Assembly (NCBI RefSeq): GCF_037200945.1
Contig: NZ_JBBCGP010000001.1
Coordinates: 310,001 to 374,000, forward strand
Reading direction: 5' to 3'
Length of the DNA: 64,000 bases
From: Methylovirgula sp.
Lineage (GTDB): Bacteria > Pseudomonadota > Alphaproteobacteria > Rhizobiales > Beijerinckiaceae
Positions 26,255-35,025 of this stretch are shown here, one piece after another. The notes under the pieces are model-generated. The model was given only the letters and a program-made list of their open reading frames with translations, was not told the origin of the DNA and ran no database searches. Positions within the stretch are counted from its first letter, which is position 1; each line of letters opens with the position of its first letter. The position numbers were made by a program, and so were the translations under genes.

Positions 26255-26512
26255 TTGTCTGGAGACAGTCTCCTGATCATTCTCGTCGTCGGCGTCGTCG
26301 CAGGCTGGCTCGCGGGCCAGATTTTACGCGGCACTGGCTTCGGCCTCGTCGCCGATCTCTGCATCGGGATTATCGGCGCGTTCATCGGTAATTGGATATT
26401 GCCGAAGCTTGGCATTCATCTTGGCGCGCATCTGCTACCGCAGATCATCTCCGCGACAATCGGTGCGATCGTGCTGCTCTTGATCCTTGGCTTGTTCAGA
26501 CGGCGCTATTGA
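26255..26512 (+). CDS. GlsB/YeaQ/YmgE family stress-response membrane protein
   Basis: 85 residues from a TTG at 26255, with AGAGGGA (26242-26248) 6 bases upstream. Upstream in-frame codons lack a ribosome-binding site. Three hydrophobic spans with glycine zippers are visible: LLIILVVGVVAGWLAGQI, GLVADLCIGIIGAFIGNWIL, and IISATIGAIVLLLILGLF. The GWLAGQILRGTGFGLVADLCIGIIGA signature region is diagnostic for transglycosylase-associated/GlsB proteins of the inner membrane. They are linked to envelope or acid stress, with unknown mechanism. Confidence 0.88.
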   Translation: MSGDSLLIILVVGVVAGWLAGQILRGTGFGLVADLCIGIIGAFIGNWILPKLGIHLGAHLLPQIISATIGAIVLLLILGLFRRRY

Positions 26513-26605
26513 ACTAAGCTTCAACCATGCCTTCGAGCCGCGGCGCACACACAAGCGTCGCGGCTTTTGCATGTGCAACCCCCGCGTCGCGACGGAAACG
26601 AAGCC

Positions 26606-27229
26606 ATGGCAGACTTCTTTCAAACGGCCTTCGTCACGCTGCTCGTGACTTTGGACCCACCGGGACTTGCGCCGATCTTTATCGCCTTGACCCTGGGCAT
26701 GACAAAGATCGAAAAACGCGAAGTCGCGGTCCGCGCCAGCATCATCGCCTTCGCCATTCTTTTCATATTTGCACTTGGCGGCGCCACCGTGATGGCAGCG
26801 CTTGGCATTTCCCTGCCGGCGTTCCGAATCGCAGGCGGCCTTCTGCTTTTTTATACAGCGTTTCAGATGATTTTCGCCGAGCGCGGCCAGCGAAAGAAGG
26901 AACTCGCGACCGATGCGGTGACGATCGACCACGTCAACAATCTCGCCGCCTTTCCCCTCGCGATGCCCCTGATGAGCGGCCCCGGTTCGATCACCGCGGT
27001 AATCCTGCTCGCCGGCCGGGCGAGCGGTCATTGGCGCGAGCAAACCGGCCTTATCCTCATCATCCTTGTGGTGATTTTGATGTGCTACATCGTGTTCCTG
27101 ATTTCGGAGCAAGTGGCGCGGATCTTCGGCACAACAGGCACGCTGGTTCTCGGCCGGATGTTGGGCGTGATACTGGCGGCCCTCGCGGCACAATTCGTCA
27201 TTGACGGAATCCGGACGATTACCGGCTAA
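26606..27229 (+). CDS. MarC family integral membrane protein
   Basis: 207 residues from the ATG at 26606 (MADFFQTAFVTLLVTLDPPG). Six membrane spans are evident, and the MarC hallmark LVTLDPPGLAPIFIALT in the first span is followed by PLAMPLMSGPGSITAVI in the middle. The C-terminal span includes LGRMLGVILAALAAQFVIDGI. Despite the name, the family is not established in multiple antibiotic resistance and its transported substrate is unknown. It faces the metA-like gene, with stops 5 bp apart. Confidence 0.9.
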   Translation: MADFFQTAFVTLLVTLDPPGLAPIFIALTLGMTKIEKREVAVRASIIAFAILFIFALGGATVMAALGISLPAFRIAGGLLLFYTAFQMIFAERGQRKKELATDAVTIDHVNNLAAFPLAMPLMSGPGSITAVILLAGRASGHWREQTGLILIILVVILMCYIVFLISEQVARIFGTTGTLVLGRMLGVILAALAAQFVIDGIRTITG

Positions 27230-27234
27230 CGCGC

Positions 27235-28197
27235 CTACGTGCGTGTCGCGAGCCCGTCCATCCAATTGCGATACAGCCCGGTCGCCGAAGCACGCCAAGT
27301 CTTGGCCGGATGCACTCCGTCAAGCAAACTCGTGAGTTCGCGGTGCGGCTGGCGGCTGCGCCCGTCCATCACGCGCTCCGCAAAGGACGACAGATGACTT
27401 TCAATCGGAGCATCGAAATAATTCTCCGGAAACGCTGGGAAGTCCGGCCGTTCGCCGCGCAGGAAGCGCGTTACATCGCGGCGATATTCGCGCAGCAGCG
27501 ATTCCGCATCATATTCGGGATGACCCTGAAGAAAAACGAAGAGGCTGCCGGCTCGCTTGACGAATATATCGACGCCGACTTTCGGTGATGTACTGAGAAC
27601 TCGATAATCGCGCGCCGACAGCGCAGCAAGATCAAGATCATTGAGCCGCGAATGCGGGATGCTCAGCATCGGACTGAGACCGCGCGTCAGCGGGTCGTCC
27701 GCCACGACGGTGCATCCAAAAATGCCTGAATATTTTTGTGCGACGCGGACGCGCTTGATGCCATCAAGATGTAGCACTGCCGCGTGCGCAGCGAGGCAGG
27801 AGAAAATCGTTGAACGCGTATTGCCCGCCGCCCAATCGATGAGCCGCGTGAGGCTCGGCCAATAGGGTTCGTCAGCGAGAGACGCCGCCTTCGGCTCGCA
27901 GCCGGTGATGACGAGCCCGTCGAGCTTGTCGCGCGTCAGCTCATCAAGATCGCCATAAGTCTCTTTGATGTGCCGCGCCGCGCCTTCGCCGCGGGCAATG
28001 CCAGGCAGCGCGAAAAACCGCACCCGCACGCGGCGCCCATCCGCGGCGTGATCGATCAAAGCCTTGAACTGCCGTTCGGTCGCCGCCAGGGTCGCGTCGG
28101 GCATATTGTTGACGATGCCGATTTCGACGCATTGCACACCCGCGGCCCGCTCTTCGTCGGGCTTTGTCTGTATCGCTATATCGGCCGATGCGCTCAT
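27235..28197 (-). CDS. Homoserine O-acyltransferase-like (MetA/HTS family)
   Basis: 320 residues of the class I glutamine-amidotransferase-like MetA fold. IGIVNNMPDATLAATERQF is the family N-terminal signature. The likely nucleophile is in IFSCLAAHAAV, and the His-x-Glu pair is in FLQGHPEYDAESLLREY. MetA activates homoserine with an acetyl or succinyl group. The co-transcribed partner (4-bp ATGA overlap) is of the O-acetylhomoserine sulfhydrylase type, so acetyl transfer is the likelier reaction. The overall sequence is more divergent than enteric MetA. Cytosolic methionine biosynthesis is the expected role. Confidence 0.82.
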   Translation of the reverse strand: MSASADIAIQTKPDEERAAGVQCVEIGIVNNMPDATLAATERQFKALIDHAADGRRVRVRFFALPGIARGEGAARHIKETYGDLDELTRDKLDGLVITGCEPKAASLADEPYWPSLTRLIDWAAGNTRSTIFSCLAAHAAVLHLDGIKRVRVAQKYSGIFGCTVVADDPLTRGLSPMLSIPHSRLNDLDLAALSARDYRVLSTSPKVGVDIFVKRAGSLFVFLQGHPEYDAESLLREYRRDVTRFLRGERPDFPAFPENYFDAPIESHLSSFAERVMDGRSRQPHRELTSLLDGVHPAKTWRASATGLYRNWMDGLATRT

Positions 28198-29516
28198 TCG
28201 GCCGCCCTGCTCTGGCCGTGCACAGCGGCCAAAGCCTGATCCAGATCTTCGATAATGTCGGTGGCGTGTTCGATGCCGACACTGATCCGGATCATCTCCG
28301 GCCTGACGCCGGCCTTGCGCTGCTCCTCCGCTGTCATCTGCCGGTGCGTCGTAGACGCTGGATGGCAGGCGAGCGATTTCGTATCGCCGATATTGACCAG
28401 CCGCTTGATGAGCCGCAACGCATCGTAAAACGTCTTACCGGCATCGAAACCGCCTTTCACGCCAAAGGTCAGCAGCGACGACGCTTGGCCGCCGAGATAT
28501 TTCTGCGCCAGTGCGTAATATGGACTGTCCGGAAAGCCGCTGTAATTCACCCAGGCGACACGGGGATCAGCGCGGAGAAACTCCGCAACCTTGCGGGCAT
28601 TCTCGACATGCCGCTCCATACGCAGCGCAACGGTCTCGATGCCTTGTAACAGCAGGAAGGCGCTATGCGGCGAGAGCACCGCGCCGGTCGTACGCTGATA
28701 AACGCTGCGGCAGCGCTCGATGAAAGCACGGGGGCCGAAACGCTCGGCATAGACGAGTCCATGGTAGGAAACATCGGGCTCGTTGAACATCGGGAAGCGG
28801 CGCTTCTGCTCGGCCCAAGGAAAATTACCCGAATCGACGATCGCCCCGCCAAGCGTTGTGCCATGGCCGCCCATGAATTTCGTGAGTGAATGCACGACGA
28901 TATCGGCGCCGTGCTCGATCGGCCGCCAGAGAATTGGCGTCGCGACCGTATTATCGACGATCAGTGGAACACCGTGGCGATGGGCGGCCTGCGCCAAAGC
29001 TTCGATATCGCAGATATTGCCCGCCGGGTTGCCGATCGTCTCGCAGAAGACGGCGCGCGTGTCGGCGTCGATCAGGCGCTCGATCGCGGCCGCGTCGTCG
29101 CTTTCGGCAAATCTCCCCTGGATGCCCTGGCGTGGCAGAACATGCGCCAGCAACGTGTGCGACGTGCCGTATAGCTGCGGCACAGAGACGATGTTGCCGC
29201 CGTGGTCAGCAAGATTGACGAGCGCGAAATTAAGCGCCGCCTGGCCGCTCGCCACCGCAAGCGCAGCGACGCCGCCCTCAAGCGCGGCGACCCTCTTTTC
29301 GAGCACATCGACGGTCGGGTTGTTGATCCGGCTATAGCGGAAGCCTTCGACCTCGAGATTGAAGAGAGCCGCGCCATGGTCGGCGCTATCGAACTCGTAG
29401 GAAACCGTTTGGTAGATCGGAACCGCGACGGCTTTCGTCGTCGGCTCGCTCGTATAGCCGCTATGGACCGCAATGGTTTCCGGCCGCAATTTGGATTTCC
29501 ACATCGACACACTCAA
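28194..29516 (-). CDS. metY: O-acetylhomoserine aminocarboxypropyltransferase (sulfhydrylase)
   Basis: 440 residues from TTG at 29516; an in-frame ATG at 29504 (MWKSKLRPETIAVHSG) is an equally good start. This is a Cys/Met-metabolism PLP enzyme of MetY length. Features are VASGQAALNFALVNLADHGGNIV, VDNTVATPILWRPIEHGADIVVHS, and the PLP lysine in SLTKFMGGHGTTLGG. The long insertion before NYSGFPDSPYY is typical of MetY. It makes homocysteine from O-acetylhomoserine and sulfide. The 180-bp leader is rich in alternative hairpins. Confidence 0.93.
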   Translation of the reverse strand: MSVSMWKSKLRPETIAVHSGYTSEPTTKAVAVPIYQTVSYEFDSADHGAALFNLEVEGFRYSRINNPTVDVLEKRVAALEGGVAALAVASGQAALNFALVNLADHGGNIVSVPQLYGTSHTLLAHVLPRQGIQGRFAESDDAAAIERLIDADTRAVFCETIGNPAGNICDIEALAQAAHRHGVPLIVDNTVATPILWRPIEHGADIVVHSLTKFMGGHGTTLGGAIVDSGNFPWAEQKRRFPMFNEPDVSYHGLVYAERFGPRAFIERCRSVYQRTTGAVLSPHSAFLLLQGIETVALRMERHVENARKVAEFLRADPRVAWVNYSGFPDSPYYALAQKYLGGQASSLLTFGVKGGFDAGKTFYDALRLIKRLVNIGDTKSLACHPASTTHRQMTAEEQRKAGVRPEMIRISVGIEHATDIIEDLDQALAAVHGQSRAAE

Positions 29517-29528
29517 TTCGAAACTATT

Positions 29529-29661
29529 GTCTCAGCCTGAGACCCATCACGTCTCAGAATGATCTCCCGTCGGGCCCTGCTGCGCCTCAGCGCAGAAACC
29601 ATGCCGGTCATAGCCAATGGAGGCTAAGAAGAGCTTAGCCTTTCTCATGGCATGTCGGCTA
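29529..29661 (-). promoter_or_regulatory. Structured 5' leader of the metY-metA-like operon
   Basis: On the minus strand the elements TAGCC (29661-29657), GGCTA (29640-29636), TAGCC (29626-29622) and GGCTA (29615-29611) alternate, so mutually exclusive helices can form. The central one is a perfect 7-bp stem GGCTAAG/CTTAGCC. Nearer the start, CTGAGAC at 29557-29551 and at 29535-29529 compete for GTCTCAG at 29543-29537. The arrangement resembles an attenuator or riboswitch. I could not match it to the SAM-II consensus as I know it. Confidence 0.4.
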
Positions 29662-29665
29662 TAAT
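29660..29665 (+). promoter_or_regulatory. Candidate -10 box for the acyl-CoA synthetase gene
   Basis: A consensus TATAAT lies 27 bp before the ATG at 29693. No good -35 is found at 16-18 bp, only TTAGCC at 19 bp, so the assignment is tentative. Confidence 0.3.
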
Positions 29666-29692
29666 TGCAAAGTATTTTAACCTCTTCGCCGG

Positions 29693-31483
29693 ATGTTTCG
29701 AGTGGCTGACCAAGAGCCGGACCGCGATCGCTTTTCTGCCTCGAAAGCGTGGCTACGGGCGCTGGAGCTGACGGCGCGGATCGATCAAGACCCACAGCGC
29801 ACGTTGCCGAAAGTGATCGACGAGCTTGCGGCGCGCTTTGGCGACGCGCCTGCCCTGCTCTCCGATCACCACATTTTGAGCTTCGGCGAACTCGCGGGGC
29901 GGGTCAATGCCATCGCCCGCTGGACGCGAGCGCATGGGCTCGCCGGCCGCACGGTTTGCCTCCTTATGCGCAACCAGCCGGATTATCTGGCGATCTGGCT
30001 TGGCATCACGCGCGTTGGCGGCGTGGTCGCGTTGCTTAACACCAATCTGCGCGGCGATGCCCTTGCGCATTGTATCAAGGCTGCCGGCGCCGAGCATATC
30101 ATCGTGGACGCCGGCTTGAAGGATACGCTCGACGCGGCTCTGGCGCAGTCGCAGATGTCGGCAATCGTCTGGGTTCACGGCGACACCCAATTGGCGGGCT
30201 TTCAAGACGAGATCAAAAATTTCGCGGCCGAGCCCCTTTCGCCGGAAGAAGAAACCGGCGTGAGCCTGTCGGATCGCGCACTCTGCATCTACACATCGGG
30301 TACGACCGGCCTGCCAAAGGCGGCGAATGTCAGCCACCGGCGGATCATGACCTGGAGCTATTGGTTCGCCGGAATTCTGAACACAAGCCCCGCCGATCGG
30401 ACGATGAATTGCCTGCCGATGTATCACAGCGTCGGCGGCATCGTCGCCATCGGCAGTGTCCTCGTCAGCGGCGGCTCGGTCGTGCTGCAAGAGAAATTTT
30501 CGACACGGCGCTTCTGGGACGATGTCGTGCGGTGGGATTGCACCCTGTTTCAATATATCGGCGAACTCTGCCGCTATCTTCTCAACGCGCCTGAAAACGC
30601 CAACGAACGGGCGCATCGGCTGCGGCTCGCCTTCGGGAACGGCCTGCGCGCCGATATCTGGAGCGCGTTTCAAGAGCGCTTCAACATCCCGCATATCGTC
30701 GAATTTTATGCGGCGACCGAGGGCACGTTTTCACTGATCAATGTCGAGGGCGAGCCCGGCGCGGTCGGCCGCGTTCCCGCCTTTCTGAAGCATCGTTTTC
30801 CGTCCGCATTGGTGAAATTCGACGTCGTGCGGGGTGAGCCCTTCCGCGATTCCGACGGCTTCTGCGTGCCCTGTGCGCCCGACGAGATCGGCGAAGCGAT
30901 CGGTAAAATCGCGTCCGGCGCCAGCGCCGGGGCGCGATTTGAGGGCTATACCAGCGCCAAAGACAGCGACGCGAAGGTTCTGCGCAATGTTTTTGCTGCG
31001 GGCGACGCCTGGTTTCGGACCGGCGATCTTATGCGGCAGGACGCAAAAGGCTTTTTCTATTTCGTCGATCGGATCGGTGACACGTTTCGCTGGAAAGGCG
31101 AGAACGTCTCGACGTTCGAGATCGCGGAGGCACTTAACGCCGTTCCTGGTGTTACCGATGCGACCGCCTATGGCACGACGGTTCCCGGTGCGGACGGACG
31201 CGCCGGCATGGCGACGCTCGTGATCGCGCCGGGATTCGATCTGAAGCTCCTGCACGGGCGGCTCAGCGCGCTGTTGCCTTCTTATGCGCGCCCGCTCTTT
31301 ATACGGATCAGCGCAGAGATCGAGGTCACGGAAACCTTCAAACAGAAGAAAGCCCAGCTCGCACGCGAGGGCTTCGATCCCGGCAAGATCGAGGATCAGC
31401 TCTATTTCGACAACGGGACCGGCTATGTGCCGCTCGACGGCTCGCTTTTCGCGCGGATCACCGCCGGCGAGATTCGCTTGTAG
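29693..31483 (+). CDS. Acyl-CoA synthetase (FATP/very-long-chain type AMP-forming ligase)
   Basis: 596 residues of the ANL superfamily. The P-loop-like motif is CIYTSGTTGLPKAANVSHRR (about 197-216). EFYAATEGTFSLINVEG takes the place of the A5 motif. The hinge region is WFRTGDLMRQDAKGFFYFVDRIGDTFRWKGEN, with the C-terminal domain ending at the usual catalytic Lys region (TFKQKKAQLAREGFDP). The FATP-like pattern suggests long-chain fatty or sterol-type acids. It activates the acid to acyl-AMP and then acyl-CoA. Its last 26 bp overlap the convergent esterase gene. Confidence 0.9.
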   Translation: MFRVADQEPDRDRFSASKAWLRALELTARIDQDPQRTLPKVIDELAARFGDAPALLSDHHILSFGELAGRVNAIARWTRAHGLAGRTVCLLMRNQPDYLAIWLGITRVGGVVALLNTNLRGDALAHCIKAAGAEHIIVDAGLKDTLDAALAQSQMSAIVWVHGDTQLAGFQDEIKNFAAEPLSPEEETGVSLSDRALCIYTSGTTGLPKAANVSHRRIMTWSYWFAGILNTSPADRTMNCLPMYHSVGGIVAIGSVLVSGGSVVLQEKFSTRRFWDDVVRWDCTLFQYIGELCRYLLNAPENANERAHRLRLAFGNGLRADIWSAFQERFNIPHIVEFYAATEGTFSLINVEGEPGAVGRVPAFLKHRFPSALVKFDVVRGEPFRDSDGFCVPCAPDEIGEAIGKIASGASAGARFEGYTSAKDSDAKVLRNVFAAGDAWFRTGDLMRQDAKGFFYFVDRIGDTFRWKGENVSTFEIAEALNAVPGVTDATAYGTTVPGADGRAGMATLVIAPGFDLKLLHGRLSALLPSYARPLFIRISAEIEVTETFKQKKAQLAREGFDPGKIEDQLYFDNGTGYVPLDGSLFARITAGEIRL

Positions 31484-32387
31484 CCAGCCACGCCGATAAC
31501 TCGGCGCCGATCGCCGCGGCGGCGGCCTTCGCCGCAGGAATGACGCCCGATAGAGCGTAGAAAAGATGCGGCATGCCGGCATGGCATGTATGATGAACTT
31601 CGACGCTCGCCGCACGGAGTTTATCGGCATAGGCCGCACCTTCGTCGCGCAACGGGTCGCATTGCGCCGTATGTAGAAATGTCGGCGGCAGGCCGGAGAA
31701 ATCCGTCGCACGCAGCGGAGAGACGCGCGGATCGTCAGCTTCTACCCTACCCGCGGTATAAAGCGCGATATCGTGGTCAAGCGTCGCTTGATCGAGAACC
31801 GGCGATGCGAATGCATGGCGCGACAGCGTTTCGCCGGCTAAATCGAGAATGGGACAGAGCAGAAGTTGAAAGGCCAGGTCCGGCTTCTTCTGCTTCCCCC
31901 ATTCGGCGGCAGCGGCGGCGGCCAGTGTCGCGCCTGCCGAATCGCCCCCGATCCCGATTCGCTCGACGCCATAAGCTGATGGCCTTTCAAAAATCCATTC
32001 GAGCGCTGCCAGAATATCGTCCAACGCCGCGGGAAAAGGATGTTCAGGCGCCAGCTGATAATCGACGGCGAAGATGTTGCAGCCACTTGCTGCCGCCAAT
32101 GTGCGGCACAGGGCATCGTGCGTCTCAAGGCTGCCGGCGACGAGTCCCCCGCCGTGGAGAAAGACCATCGCCGTTGTCGACCGAGCCTCCGGCCAGTAAA
32201 GCCGGCCCGTTCGCCCAGCGGCATCGATCTCTTCTACACCGGCGATTTGTGGGCCCGGCGCGCAAAATCGCAGAAGGTTCGCGAAAGCCACACGCCGCGC
32301 CTCGATGTCCAAGGATGCGACACTACCGCCCTTCAACGCGAGCATATCAAGAAAGCGTTTAGCATGAGGATCGAAAGGGTCGGTCAC
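31458..32387 (-). CDS. Alpha/beta hydrolase, hormone-sensitive-lipase family
   Basis: 309 residues from a GTG. The HSL oxyanion motif HGGGLVAGS (about 76-84) and nucleophile GDSAGAT (about 149-155) are intact. The Asp and His of the triad are expected in TAQCDPLRDEG and HLFY. These cytosolic carboxylesterases hydrolyse short acyl esters. The gene overlaps the 3' end of the acyl-CoA synthetase by 26 bp in convergent orientation. No substrate can be inferred. Confidence 0.9.
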   Translation of the reverse strand: MTDPFDPHAKRFLDMLALKGGSVASLDIEARRVAFANLLRFCAPGPQIAGVEEIDAAGRTGRLYWPEARSTTAMVFLHGGGLVAGSLETHDALCRTLAAASGCNIFAVDYQLAPEHPFPAALDDILAALEWIFERPSAYGVERIGIGGDSAGATLAAAAAAEWGKQKKPDLAFQLLLCPILDLAGETLSRHAFASPVLDQATLDHDIALYTAGRVEADDPRVSPLRATDFSGLPPTFLHTAQCDPLRDEGAAYADKLRAASVEVHHTCHAGMPHLFYALSGVIPAAKAAAAAIGAELSAWLATSESRRR

Positions 32388-32491
32388 AGAGGATTGTACT
32401 CTCGAGAAAACAATTTTTCGCCTGCGATCCTATAAGAAGTACCTTAAGACTGCGCGGCGAAAATGCTCATCCCATAAGCGAGGACTCGTTT

Positions 32492-33364
32492 TTGTCTAGT
32501 GTTGTAGGCACCGCTCCGACCAAAACCTGGACCTTTTTTGAAGGTGACTGGCACGAGGGCAATGTCGCCATCATGGGGCCGCGCACCCATGGCGCCTGGC
32601 TCGGCTCGGTCGTCTTCGACGGCGCCCGCGCTTTCGAGGGCGTGACACCAGATCTCGATTTGCATTTCGAGCGTGCCAACGAGTCGGCACAGCGATTTCT
32701 GCTGAAACCATCTGTATCTGTCGAAAACTGGCTTGACCTCGCCCGCGATGGGTTGAAGCGCTTCGAGGCGAAGGCCGAACTCTATATCCGCCCGATGTAT
32801 TGGGCCGATCTCGGCACGACCGGCGGCGGCGTGCGCTTCGATCCTGATTCGACGCGCTGGTGCCTCTGCCTTTACGAGGCAGCAATGCCGAAGCCGAGCG
32901 GCTTATCGATCACGCTCTCGCCATTCCGGCGCCCGACGCTCGAATGCGCGCCGGTCGATGCCAAGGCGAGCTGCAATTATCCCAACAACGCGCGGGCGCT
33001 GATCGAGGCGCATCGACGCGGCTTCGACAATTGCCTGATGCGCGACATGCTCGGCGCGATTGCCGAGCTGGGCAATGCCAACGTCTTTATGGCCAGAGAT
33101 GGAATCCTCTACACGCCTACACCGAACGGCACTTTCCTCGACGGCATTACACGGCGGCGCGTGATTGGCCTGTTGCGCGATGCCGGCGTGAGCGTAATCG
33201 AGAAGACACTCAACTACGCCGACTTCGAACAGGCCGACGAAATCTTTTCGACCGGCAATTTCTCGAAAGTCATGCCGATCACGAAAATCGACGATCGGCT
33301 GCTCCAGCCCGGGCCGTTCTTTCACAAAGCGCGCGAGCTTTATTGGGCTTTCGCTCACCGCTAA
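32492..33364 (+). CDS. Class IV aminotransferase (branched-chain aminotransferase-like)
   Basis: 290 residues from a TTG start with upstream GCGAGGA. Class IV PLP features are FDGARAFEGVTPDLDLHFERA, YIRPMYW, and the PLP lysine K158 in VDAKASCNYPNNARAL. The AELGNANVFMARDG strand and the GITRRRVIGLLRDAG segment follow. This is closest to D-/branched-chain aminotransferases. It transfers an amino group between a 2-oxo acid and glutamate. It lies at the edge of a carrier-protein cluster that also contains an acetolactate-synthase-like enzyme, so it may supply or consume an unusual amino acid. It overlaps the next gene tail to tail by 4 bases. Confidence 0.87.
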   Translation: MSSVVGTAPTKTWTFFEGDWHEGNVAIMGPRTHGAWLGSVVFDGARAFEGVTPDLDLHFERANESAQRFLLKPSVSVENWLDLARDGLKRFEAKAELYIRPMYWADLGTTGGGVRFDPDSTRWCLCLYEAAMPKPSGLSITLSPFRRPTLECAPVDAKASCNYPNNARALIEAHRRGFDNCLMRDMLGAIAELGNANVFMARDGILYTPTPNGTFLDGITRRRVIGLLRDAGVSVIEKTLNYADFEQADEIFSTGNFSKVMPITKIDDRLLQPGPFFHKARELYWAFAHR

Positions 33365-35025
33365 GGACGCGATTGCGCCTGCTCACGGATGCGCGACAGG
33401 CTCGTCGCGGGTGTGATGGCGTCCACGTCGATCTTGAGATGGATGATCGCCGGTGCGCCTGACTCGCGTGCGGCTTTAAACGCCGCCGGAAACTCTTCGG
33501 TCTTTTCCGCCGTTACGCCGAAACCGCCGAAGGCGCGCGCATAGGCTGCGAAATCCGGATTCCGAAGGTCGGTTCCGACGACCCGGCCGGGGAACTCACG
33601 CTCCTGATGCATGCGGATCGTGCCGTAGCTCGCGTTGTCGCAGACAATGAAGACGATCGGCAAATCGTATTGGACGGCGGTCGCAAACTCCTGCCCGTTC
33701 ATCAGAAAATCGCCATCGCCAGCAAGGGAGATGACGAGGCGTTCGGGTTTCAATAGCTTCATGGCCACTGCGGCGGGCACACCGTAGCCCATCGAGCCGG
33801 ACGCCGGCGCGACATGCGTGCCGAACTGGCGAAAGCGGTAAAAGCGATGAATCCAGGCGGCGTAATTGCCGGCGCCATTGCACAGGATCGTCTCGGGCGG
33901 CAGCGTTTCGCGCAGCCAGACCATGATCGCGCCAAGATTGACACCGCCGGGTTGTGGCGTGGCCACGTCGGTCCAGGCGCGATAATTCTGGTGCAAGGTC
34001 TCGGTGAAACCCCTCCACGCAACCTGCTTTGGTGTCGCGAGTTTCGCGAGCGCGGCGCTGAAGCGCGCCGGCGTCGCATTGATCGCAAGCTGGGGGCGAT
34101 AGACGCGTCCAAGTTCTTCGGCGCCGGGATGAACGTGAATGAGATTTTGCCCGGCTGGAATATCAAAAAGCGTGTAGCCTTGGCTCGGGATATCGCCAAG
34201 CCTCCCGCCGAGCGCAACGATAAGATCGGCCGATTTGATCGCGGCAACAAGCTTCGGATTCGGCCCAATGCCCAGATCACCGGCGTAGCTCGGATGTAGC
34301 GGATCGAACAGCGGCAGACGCCGATAGCTTGTGACGACGGGCACTGCGAAGCGCGCGGCAAAATCCTGGATGTCCTGCCAGGCGCGCTCGCTCCAGCGGC
34401 TGCCGCCCAGAATGAAGATCGGCTTCTCGGCGCGCAACAACGCGTCGTGGAATTGCGCCACTTCGTCGTCGCCCGGAGCCGTTTCGACCGGAACGAAGGG
34501 CGGAGCATCGGGAACGGCGATCTGCTCATCCAGCATGTCGCGCGGCAAGCCAAGAACGACTGGCCCCTGCCGACCGCTTGTCGCGGCGTGGAAGGCGCGC
34601 GAGAGCACTTCCGGCATGCGCGGCGCATCGTCGATCTCACTCGTCCATTTTGTCATGCTGCCAAAGACGCCGCGCAGATCGAATTCCTGAAAGGCTTCGC
34701 GCTCTCGCATACGCCGCTCGATCAGTCCGACAAACATGATCATCGGCGTCGAGTCTTGCTGGGCGATATGAATGCCGTGCGCGGCGTTCGTCGCGCCGGG
34801 GCCACGCGTCACGAAACAAACGCCCGGGCGTCCCGTCGCTTTACCAACAGCTTCCGCCATCATCGCTGCGCCGCCCTCTTGCCGGCATATGACGACCTCA
34901 ATCGGACTGTCGCGCAAGGCATCGAGGACCGGCAGAAAGCTCTCACCCGGCACGCAGAAAGCATGGGTGACGCCATTGATCACAAGCTGATCGACAAGAA
35001 CCCGCGCCACATTTCGCATCGTCAT
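33361..35025 (-). CDS. Thiamine diphosphate-dependent enzyme (acetolactate synthase-like)
   Basis: 554 residues in the three-domain acetohydroxyacid-synthase layout. The catalytic Glu is E50 in VICRQEGGAAMMAEA. FVTRGPGATNAAHGIHIAQQ follows. The ThDP/Mg motif is GDGDFLMNGQEFATA...CDNASYG. No regulatory subunit gene is next to it, which argues against housekeeping AHAS. Relatives include glyoxylate carboligase, benzoylformate decarboxylase and polyketide-like carboligases. Its start overlaps the GNAT gene stop by 4 bases, so the two are coupled. A role in building a short carbon skeleton for the surrounding cluster is inference. Confidence 0.88.
   Translation of the reverse strand: MTMRNVARVLVDQLVINGVTHAFCVPGESFLPVLDALRDSPIEVVICRQEGGAAMMAEAVGKATGRPGVCFVTRGPGATNAAHGIHIAQQDSTPMIMFVGLIERRMREREAFQEFDLRGVFGSMTKWTSEIDDAPRMPEVLSRAFHAATSGRQGPVVLGLPRDMLDEQIAVPDAPPFVPVETAPGDDEVAQFHDALLRAEKPIFILGGSRWSERAWQDIQDFAARFAVPVVTSYRRLPLFDPLHPSYAGDLGIGPNPKLVAAIKSADLIVALGGRLGDIPSQGYTLFDIPAGQNLIHVHPGAEELGRVYRPQLAINATPARFSAALAKLATPKQVAWRGFTETLHQNYRAWTDVATPQPGGVNLGAIMVWLRETLPPETILCNGAGNYAAWIHRFYRFRQFGTHVAPASGSMGYGVPAAVAMKLLKPERLVISLAGDGDFLMNGQEFATAVQYDLPIVFIVCDNASYGTIRMHQEREFPGRVVGTDLRNPDFAAYARAFGGFGVTAEKTEEFPAAFKAARESGAPAIIHLKIDVDAITPATSLSRIREQAQSRP

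Noticed and set aside
29505..29700. SAM-II riboswitch before metY
   Set aside because: GGCTA segments resemble parts of it, but the ordered conserved blocks and pseudoknot of SAM-II as I know it are not found. Only a generic structured leader is reported.
29753..30694. 313-codon open frame on the minus strand
   Set aside because: Antisense to the acyl-CoA synthetase, whose motifs are intact in the other frame.
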